From Frankiales bacterium (GTDB lineage: Bacteria; Actinomycetota; Actinomycetes; JAFAQI01): a stretch of DNA of 11,760 nucleotides. A model generated the notes under the pieces. The model searched no databases. It was given only the letters and a program-made list of their open reading frames with translations, and was not told where the DNA came from. The translations under genes and the position numbers were made by a program. The first letter of the stretch is position 1, and each line of letters begins with the position of its first letter. The stretch lies in NCBI GenBank assembly GCA_019246495.1, contig JAFAQI010000282.1:1-11760 (forward strand). Reading direction: 5' to 3'. Of the stretch, positions 7,349 through 11,760 are shown piece after piece.

Positions 7349-7824
7349 GCGGTCGTCCGTATGCATGTCCGGATGAAAGCGAAGCTCACTGAAGACCGTG
7401 CGGCGTGTCGCGTAGCGCGCACTCTGACGGGGTTGCACACCTTTCTTGCACGGGCTGACTTGCGAATACCGCACGAGTCTCGATATCTGAGGTGATTGTG
7501 GCTGCTCGTCCGGGACGTCAGGATCGGCCGACGCCTCCTCATCCTCGGTCACGCTCGCAGGCTACGGGCGTCCTCCGACGCTTTCAGTCCATTTGTCGCG
7601 CCCCTTCTACCTTCCGACCTGGGACCACCGCGCTGGCGTTGGTGCGGGCGCGGGGTTCGGCAGGCAAGCCCAACTGGCCACCGAGAGGGGCGGGTGCCGT
7701 CGTCGGGTCACAAGCCGCGCGTCGGGCCGCACGTGGGATCGGGTCCACCACCGGGCCGTGCCATTCCGTCACGGGCGACAACGGTCCGGTGCGGGCTGCA
7801 TAACGGCACTGACTCATCGGGTGC
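7349..7824. other. Gene-free stretch between convergent genes
   Basis: About 475 nt between the ends of the PDZ lipoprotein (+) and the TIR gene (-). Both strands have open frames, but none has a recognisable product with a convincing ribosome site. The best candidate, a 74-codon minus-strand frame at 7328-7552 starting MTEDEEASADP, runs into the end of the PDZ gene and resembles nothing I know. The right part can fold: CACCGG at 7749-7754 pairs with CCGGTG at 7786-7791, and CCGTG at 7756-7760 with CACGG at 7770-7774. These could help terminate the TIR transcript, but there is no T-tract. Confidence 0.5.
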
Positions 7825-8518
7825 CTACAAGTTGACGAGTTCGGCGACCTTCTTGGCGATGTCCTTCAACGAGTCCTCGTCAGTGCTGAGACCGTTGCGA
7901 GACCCGAGAAGAGGGCTGACTGCCCGGATCTCCTCGTAGGTGACGCCGTGCGCTACGGGAATCAGCAGGTCGCGGGCCAGCAGTTCGGAAAGCTCCTTTT
8001 CGGACACGCCACCGCCTTCTATGCGCTTGAGGAAGGCGGGGGGTAATGAGGACGAGACCGATGCGCGTCTTGGCCAGGCCCTTGTCGATTTCCCTCATGA
8101 AGGGCTGCCCGAGGATGATGTCCCGCTCGCTGAACCAGACCGACACACGTTGGGCTTCGAGGAGGTCGTGCAGTTCAGTTGCGGTGGATCGCCGGTCGTC
8201 CCAAGCGTGGCACAGAAACAGGTCGTAGGACTCGGTGCGCGGTCCCACCGCTTCGACCTTCTGGCGGTAGCGGTCCAGCGCGGCGACTTCGTCAGCGGTG
8301 TAGGTGACTGGTGAGTTAGCAGGTGACCAACGCGGACGGGTCGATCGGCTGCCGCCACCGCCGCTGGACCCGCTGCCCGTGTGTCCGCCGGTTGTAACGC
8401 GCGGCGTCGACGGGGGGTAGTAGGACGGTGAATAGGACGACCGGTATCGGCCGCCGTGCACAGGGCAGTCCGCTCCGCCGCCGCGGATGTGGCCTAGTAC
8501 GGGCGCTGTGCATCGCAT
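7825..8518 (-). pseudogene. TIR-domain protein gene interrupted by a +1 frameshift
   Basis: TIR domains of this class often cleave NAD+ or signal in bacterial immunity. The first frame (8518 to about 8043) gives residues 1-160. Cys3, His10, Cys18 and His21 (CTAPVLGH..CPVHGGRY) suggest a zinc-binding N-terminus. It is followed by a Ser/Tyr/Pro then Gly/Ser-rich linker (26-60) and the TIR start YDLFLCHAWDDR (98-109), VWFSERDIILGQPF and REIDKGLAKTRIGLVLITP. At a run of six G on the plus strand (8038-8043) the frame slips. Removing one base continues sensibly as AFLKRIEGGG, then SEKELSELLARD, IPVAHGVTYEEI and SPLLGSRNGLST, ending at 7825 for 230 residues. The likely catalytic Glu (in EKEL, about 175) lies after the break. 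It may be a real mutation, a slippage site or an assembly error. The ATG at 8518 has a leaderless-type -10 upstream. Confidence 0.88.
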
Positions 8519-8524
8519 GGATCC

Positions 8525-8530
8525 ACGTTA
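8525..8530 (-). promoter_or_regulatory. Candidate -10 element of a leaderless promoter for the TIR gene
   Basis: Minus-strand TAACGT (TAnnnT) lies 6 nt before the ATG at 8518, and no good Shine-Dalgarno is present. The promoter shares the 8519-8634 interval with nucS. Confidence 0.5.
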
Positions 8531-8621
8531 GGACCGACCACCGACAGTTTTGACAGGTCGGAGCCGGCCTACCGGAGAGCGGAGGCGGCGTGGAGCGCTT
8601 CGATGGCCAGTTCCGTCGTCC

Positions 8622-8627
8622 TAGGCT
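8622..8627 (+). promoter_or_regulatory. Candidate -10 element of a leaderless promoter for nucS
   Basis: TAGGCT lies exactly 7 nt before the GTG at 8635, the same hexamer and spacing as in front of the peptidase gene. It supports 8635 as the nucS start. A rival reading is the SD-like GGAGG at 8581-8585 serving a GTG at 8590. Confidence 0.5.
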
Positions 8628-8634
8628 CCATGGC

Positions 8635-9294
8635 GTGCGTCTCGTCATCGCTCGCTGCTCGGTCGACTACGCCGGCCGGCTGACGGCGCACCTGCCGATG
8701 GCGCCGCGGCTGCTCCTGGTGAAGGCGGACGGCAGCGTCTCGATTCACGCTGACGGCGGCGCCTACAAGCCGCTCAACTGGATGACCCCGCCGTGCACGC
8801 TTCGTGAGGAGGCGGGCCGGTGGACGGTCATCAACAAGACCGGCGAGACGCTCACGATCACGATCGACGAGGTGCTGTCGGACACGTCGTACGACCTGGG
8901 CACTGACCCCGGGCTCGTCAAGGATGGCGTCGAGGCGCACCTACAGCAGCTTCTCGCCGACCGGTGTGAGGTTCTCGGTGCGGGGTGGCGGCTGGTCCGG
9001 CGCGAGTATCCGACCGACATCGGTCCGGTCGACCTCTTGTGTCGCGACGCGGACGGTGTGCACGTCGCCGTCGAGATCAAGCGACGCGGCGAGATCGACG
9101 GTGTCGAGCAGCTTGCGCGTTACCTCGAACGGCTCGACCGGGACCCCTTGCTGCGTCCGGTGCGTGGCGTCTTCGCCGCGCAGGAGATCAAGCCGCAGGC
9201 CCGCGTGCTGGCGGCCGAGCGCGGCATCGACTGCGTCCTCCTCGACTACGACGAGCTGCGCGGACTCGAGCCGAACACGCCGCGGCTGTTCTGA
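8635..9294 (+). CDS. nucS: Mismatch-specific endonuclease NucS/EndoMS
   Basis: NucS makes staggered double-strand cuts at mismatches. It provides mismatch repair in actinobacteria that lack MutS/MutL and acts with the replication clamp. The protein has the N-terminal dimerisation/DNA-binding half ([34 protein letters not shown] with Trp49, [14 protein letters not shown]). The RecB-like nuclease half has Asp133 (GPVDLLCRD), Glu147 and Lys149 (VEIKRRG), then [10 protein letters not shown] and [13 protein letters not shown]. It ends in PRLF, fitting the hydrophobic C-terminal clamp-binding tail of the family. Start 8635 (219 residues) matches where homologues begin. An in-frame GTG at 8590 with GGAGG four bases upstream would add 15 residues of no family character. 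It is divergent from the broken TIR gene and convergent with the STAS gene, only 12 nt apart. Confidence 0.97.
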   Translation: MRLVIARCSVDYAGRLTAHLPMAPRLLLVKADGSVSIHADGGAYKPLNWMTPPCTLREEAGRWTVINKTGETLTITIDEVLSDTSYDLGTDPGLVKDGVEAHLQQLLADRCEVLGAGWRLVRREYPTDIGPVDLLCRDADGVHVAVEIKRRGEIDGVEQLARYLERLDRDPLLRPVRGVFAAQEIKPQARVLAAERGIDCVLLDYDELRGLEPNTPRLF

Positions 9295-9306
9295 CGCCGT
9301 ACGACG

Positions 9307-9633
9307 TCAGCCGTCGAGCCCGAACAGGTCGGCCATGTCCAGCAGCCGGATCACCCGCGCAACCGGGCGGGGCGCGTTGCGGATCCGGATGACGCCCGGG
9401 CCGAGCGACATGGCCTGCCGGATGAGCGGGTCGAGCCCCGAGACATCCGCGAAGCTGAGGCCTTCGGCGTCGACGAGGATTCGCTTCGGCCGCGGATCGG
9501 CGAGCACCTCGGAGAGCCGACGCTCCAGCTCGGGAGCCGTCGCATAGTCGAGCTCACCCTCGGCTCGAAGCACAGCGGTGTCGCCGGTCTGGACCACGGA
9601 CAGCCGGAGCGGCGGGCGCGACGAAAGCGTCAC
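9307..9633 (-). CDS. STAS-domain protein, anti-sigma factor antagonist-like
   Basis: A 108-residue STAS domain. It has the first strand LSVVQTGDTAVLRAEGELD, the helix TAPELERRLSEVL, the strand RILVDAEGLSF and the phospho-acceptor loop FADVSGLDPLIRQA with Ser65. The closing segment is VARVIRLLDMADLFGL. The Ser and the D-x-S-G-L motif fit control by an anti-sigma kinase, but none is encoded here. GTG 9633 is secure: AAGGAG ends 5 nt upstream. The gene lies 96 nt downstream of the GAF-ANTAR gene on the same strand. They may share a transcript, though a hairpin and a palindrome in the gap (9698-9713 and 9654-9668) suggest separate control. Confidence 0.92.
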   Translation of the reverse strand: MTLSSRPPLRLSVVQTGDTAVLRAEGELDYATAPELERRLSEVLADPRPKRILVDAEGLSFADVSGLDPLIRQAMSLGPGVIRIRNAPRPVARVIRLLDMADLFGLDG

Positions 9634-9638
9634 CCGGG

Positions 9639-9644
9639 CTCCTT
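9639..9644 (-). promoter_or_regulatory. Ribosome binding site of the second STAS gene
   Basis: Minus-strand AAGGAG lies 5 nt before GTG 9633, a strong match to the anti-Shine-Dalgarno. It settles the start and shows that this gene, unlike its neighbours, has a leader. Confidence 0.75.
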
Positions 9645-9653
9645 CCGCACAAG

Positions 9654-9668
9654 GACCCGGACCGGGTC
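9654..9668. repeat. 15-bp palindrome upstream of the STAS gene
   Basis: GACCCGG and CCGGGTC flank a single A. The repeat lies 9 bp upstream of the STAS ribosome site, so it could be an operator or a short hairpin in the leader. Confidence 0.5.
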
Positions 9669-9697
9669 GCTGGCGGCTGGGGACTCAACCGGGATGC

Positions 9698-9713
9698 CCT
9701 GCCTGACGGCAGG
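9698..9713 (-). terminator. Small hairpin after the GAF-ANTAR gene, weak terminator candidate
   Basis: CCTGCC pairs with GGCAGG around a TGAC loop, 16 nt after the ANTAR gene stop on the minus strand. No T-tract follows, so the assignment is weak. Confidence 0.35.
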
Positions 9714-9729
9714 TGGCAGACAGGTTACG

Positions 9730-10500
9730 TCAGCGACGCACCGTGGAGGCGACGAGCTGCTCGGCGACGGCCCGCAGCTTCACGTTGCGGTGCTGCGACT
9801 GCTGGCGCAGGACGTCGAACGCGGTGTCCGCGTCCACTCCGTCACGGTGCATGAGGATGCCTTTCGCCTGCTCGATGACCGCGCGCGAGACGATCGCCGT
9901 CCGGAGCTGTTCGGTCAGGCGGGTGGCGTCGGCGTAGACCTTGGCGTTGGCGAGCGCGACCGACGCCTGACCGGTGAACAGAGCGATCAGCGCGTCGTCG
10001 AGCGCCGTGAATCCACTCGGCTTTCCGCTGTAGAGGTTGAGTGCGCCGATCGCCTCTCCGCCGACGACGAGCGGGGCAGCGAGAAAGCTGCGCACGTCGG
10101 CGGCGCGGGCATCGCGGACGAACTCCGGCCAGCGCTCCTCGGCCTCATCAACGTCGAACCGGTTGACCGCTTTGTCCGCGATTGCTTGCAGGCATGGGCC
10201 GTGACCGCGCTTGTACTGGCCCTCGTCGACGACGAGAGTCCGTCCGTCGGTGTGCGCCGCGGTGAGGTAGCCGTTATCGGTCTGGAGGGTCACGCCGGCG
10301 GCGTCGCAGTCCTCGATGACGCGGCTGGCGAGATCGGCCACCCGCTGCAGCGTCGCCTCGACGCTCTCCTCCGAGACCAGCAGCTGGGCGAGTTCGTGCA
10401 CGGCTGCCGCGACATCGCCGGCTCGGTCCTGCAGCTCCTCGGCGAGTTCGGCGAGGTCGACTGCGTCGTCGGCCGTGCCGACCTCGTCGCTGGGGGCCAC
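9730..10500 (-). CDS. GAF and ANTAR domain regulator (RNA-binding antiterminator type)
   Basis: A 256-residue cytoplasmic regulator. Residues about 45-188 form a GAF sensory domain (DCDAAGVTLQTDNGYLTAAHTD, GHGPCLQAI, SFLAAPLVVGGEAIGALNLYS, FTGQASVALANA). Residues about 195-252 form the ANTAR domain, with the conserved RAVIEQAKGILM (206-217), then DTAFDVLRQQSQHRNVKLRAVAEQLV. ANTAR proteins bind paired RNA stem-loops to prevent termination, and in actinobacteria are typically fused to GAF as here. The ligand is unknown; Cys65 and Cys103 in the GAF part could be redox or ligand contacts, which is only a guess. GTG 10500 is chosen, with TAGAGT 6 nt upstream. It is divergent from a hydroxyacyl-CoA dehydrogenase gene, a possible regulatory partner. 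The STAS gene follows downstream. Confidence 0.94.
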   Translation of the reverse strand: MAPSDEVGTADDAVDLAELAEELQDRAGDVAAAVHELAQLLVSEESVEATLQRVADLASRVIEDCDAAGVTLQTDNGYLTAAHTDGRTLVVDEGQYKRGHGPCLQAIADKAVNRFDVDEAEERWPEFVRDARAADVRSFLAAPLVVGGEAIGALNLYSGKPSGFTALDDALIALFTGQASVALANAKVYADATRLTEQLRTAIVSRAVIEQAKGILMHRDGVDADTAFDVLRQQSQHRNVKLRAVAEQLVASTVRR

Positions 10501-10506
10501 GGGCGG

Positions 10507-10512
10507 ACTCTA
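10507..10512 (-). promoter_or_regulatory. Candidate -10 element of a leaderless promoter for the GAF-ANTAR gene
   Basis: Minus-strand TAGAGT (TAnnnT) is 6 nt before the GTG at 10500. No Shine-Dalgarno is visible. It lies in the 42-bp divergent gap. Confidence 0.5.
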
Positions 10513-10530
10513 GATCACTTAGGGATACGC

Positions 10531-10536
10531 CACACT
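10531..10536 (+). promoter_or_regulatory. Weak candidate -10 element for the dehydrogenase gene
   Basis: CACACT sits 6 nt before GTG 10543, at leaderless spacing but with C in place of the first T of TAnnnT. No ribosome site is visible. Confidence 0.3.
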
Positions 10537-10542
10537 GCCTTC

Positions 10543-11586
10543 GTGACATTCACGGAAGCCGCGGTGGTGGGCCTCGGCACCATGGGGGCGGGCATCGCCG
10601 AGGTGCTGACGCGGACCGGTCTTCAGGTCACCGCGGTCGAGGTGAACACCGACCTGCTGGAGGCCGGTCGAGGGCGAGTCGCGACCTCGCTGCAGCGGGC
10701 CCAGGACCGCGGCCGGCTCTCCGCCGAGGACCGCGCATTGATCGACGAGCGGTTGCGGTTCACCGCCGACCGTGCGGACCTCTCATCCGTCGATCTCGTG
10801 GTCGAGGCCGTGCCCGAGCGGCTCGATGTCAAGGCGGCACTGTTCGCAGAGCTCGAATCTGTCTGCAAACCCGAGGCGGTCTTCGCAACGAACACGTCGT
10901 CTTTGTCGGTGACTGCCATCGCCGCCGCGACCAGCCGCCCGAACCGCGTCGTCGGCATGCACTTCTTCAACCCCGCACCCGTGATGCAGGTCGTCGAGAT
11001 CGTCGCGACCGTGTTGGCCGACGACGCGGTAGTCAACGGCGTACGGGAGCTCGCGGATCGATGCGGAAAGACCCCGGTGGTGGTCGCGGACCGCGCAGGA
11101 TTCATCGCCAACGCGTTGCTGCTGCCCTATCTGAACGACGCCGCGCGGCATGTCGAGACCGGCCGCGGCACGGTCGAGTCGGTCGACGCCGCGATGCGCG
11201 AGCGAGCCGGATTTCCGATGGGTCCTCTTGCGCTGATGGACCTCATCGGTCTCGACGTCTGCCTGCCGATCCTCGACGTCCTCTGGGACGAGTTCCGCGA
11301 CCCGCGGTACGCCGCGACACCGCTGCTTCGCCGGCTCGTCGTCGCCGGTCGGCTGGGTCGCAAGACCGGCCGCGGCTGGTACCGATATGACAGCGGTGAG
11401 CCCGTCGGTGACGTGCCGGCCCCGGTCCGCGTGGGCAAGCCGGACGCCGACGCTCTGCTCTCGGCGCACCTCGCCGATGCGGTGCGGATGGCCGGCGACG
11501 GCTATGCCACCGAGGACGACATCGACACCGCGATGCGGCTCGGCTGCGGTTATCCGCGCGGGCCGTTCGCGATGCTCGCCGAGTGA
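10543..11586 (+). CDS. 3-hydroxyacyl-CoA (3-hydroxybutyryl-CoA) dehydrogenase
   Basis: This enzyme oxidises 3-hydroxyacyl-CoA to 3-ketoacyl-CoA with NAD(P), or runs in reverse, in fatty-acid or butyrate/polyhydroxyalkanoate metabolism. The 347 residues start with a Rossmann motif GLGTMGAGIA (10-19). They include Glu35 after the second strand, VVEAVPERLDVK, NTSSLSVT with the catalytic-region Ser120, HFFNPAP with His140, Glu152 in VVEIV, and Asn190 in RAGFIANALLLPY. The C-terminal 3HCDH domain follows (FPMGPLALMDLIGLD, TGRGWYRYD). Residues about 300-347 are a partial second copy of that domain (YATEDDIDTAMRLGCGYPRGPFAM), making it longer than a minimal dehydrogenase of about 285 residues. GTG 10543 is chosen because the Rossmann strand begins five residues later; the frame stays open far upstream only because it runs antisense to the ANTAR gene. 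Its stop overlaps the next start. Confidence 0.95.
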   Translation: MTFTEAAVVGLGTMGAGIAEVLTRTGLQVTAVEVNTDLLEAGRGRVATSLQRAQDRGRLSAEDRALIDERLRFTADRADLSSVDLVVEAVPERLDVKAALFAELESVCKPEAVFATNTSSLSVTAIAAATSRPNRVVGMHFFNPAPVMQVVEIVATVLADDAVVNGVRELADRCGKTPVVVADRAGFIANALLLPYLNDAARHVETGRGTVESVDAAMRERAGFPMGPLALMDLIGLDVCLPILDVLWDEFRDPRYAATPLLRRLVVAGRLGRKTGRGWYRYDSGEPVGDVPAPVRVGKPDADALLSAHLADAVRMAGDGYATEDDIDTAMRLGCGYPRGPFAMLAE

Positions 11587-11760
11587 GCCCCCGCCGAGCG
11601 AGACGTCGCGAGGACGAGGCTCGGCCGTTGCGCACCGATGCCGATGCCGTGACGGAGTCGCGACCCGACGGCGACTGGCTCGTGCGGCCGATCACCGCCG
11701 CGGCCGCGGGAAAGGTCTATCGCTGCCCCGGCTGCGACCACGAGATCCCCGCGCGAACAC
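11583..11760 (+). CDS. Conserved small actinobacterial protein with CPGC zinc-ribbon-like motif, 3' end missing
   Basis: GTG at 11583 overlaps the dehydrogenase TGA by 4 nt (GTGA), the usual sign of translational coupling. The 59 visible residues begin with an Arg-rich stretch (SPRRARRRED). They continue with WLVRPITAAAAGKVYRCPGCDHEI, where the CPGC pair and following acidic/His residues suggest half of a zinc site completed beyond the window. I recall this protein type next to hydroxyacyl-CoA dehydrogenase genes in actinobacteria, where it is sometimes labelled ATP/GTP-binding; no nucleotide-binding motif is visible here, so I leave function open. It runs off the window end without a stop. 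Confidence 0.8.
   Translation, partial: MSPRRARRREDEARPLRTDADAVTESRPDGDWLVRPITAAAAGKVYRCPGCDHEIPART

Noticed and set aside
7328..7552. 74-codon minus-strand frame (MTEDEEASADP...)
   Set aside because: It overlaps the PDZ gene end, has no ribosome site and no recognisable family. The acidic start is mildly protein-like but not enough.
9694..10542. Upstream extension of the dehydrogenase frame by 283 codons
   Set aside because: The extension is antisense to the GAF-ANTAR gene, and the Rossmann fold starts just after GTG 10543.

Overview
The window is high-GC DNA from an actinobacterium. The evidence is a NucS/EndoMS mismatch endonuclease, an ANTAR-type antiterminator, a MurA with the mycobacterial-type Asp in place of the catalytic Cys, two STAS anti-sigma-factor antagonists, many GTG starts, and several starts that look leaderless (TAnnnT, then 6-7 nt, then the start codon). 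Genus cannot be fixed from sequence alone.

Layout. Bases 1-1705 (+) hold the 3' part of murA and a small STAS gene. Bases 1723-5152 (-) hold a lipoprotein with an amicyanin-like copper site and then, in transcription order, a cupin, a PaiB-like FMN-binding protein and a secreted tripeptidyl-aminopeptidase-type hydrolase. A 23-bp-stem hairpin lies between the peptidase and the cupredoxin gene. Bases 5393-7348 (+) hold two lipoprotein genes 42 nt apart; the second ends in two PDZ-like modules with no protease domain. Bases 7349-7824 show no convincing gene. Bases 7825-8518 (-) hold a TIR-domain gene broken by one extra base in a homopolymer, divergent from nucS (8635-9294, +). Bases 9307-10500 (-) hold a second STAS gene and a GAF-ANTAR regulator. 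The latter is divergent, across 42 bp, from a 3-hydroxyacyl-CoA dehydrogenase gene (10543-11586, +). The stop of that gene overlaps the start of a small zinc-ribbon-like protein that runs off the window.

Reading of the whole. murA/STAS on the left and nucS/STAS/ANTAR/dehydrogenase on the right look like ordinary actinobacterial core. The middle (about 1.7-8.5 kb) is accessory: exported and lipid-anchored proteins, a cupin/PaiB pair and a TIR protein. I see no complete known defence system, mobile element, CRISPR array, tRNA or rRNA. The items most worth a second look are the frameshifted TIR gene with its Cys/His-containing N-terminus, the orphan PDZ lipoprotein pair, the long hairpin after the peptidase, and the run of apparent leaderless promoters.
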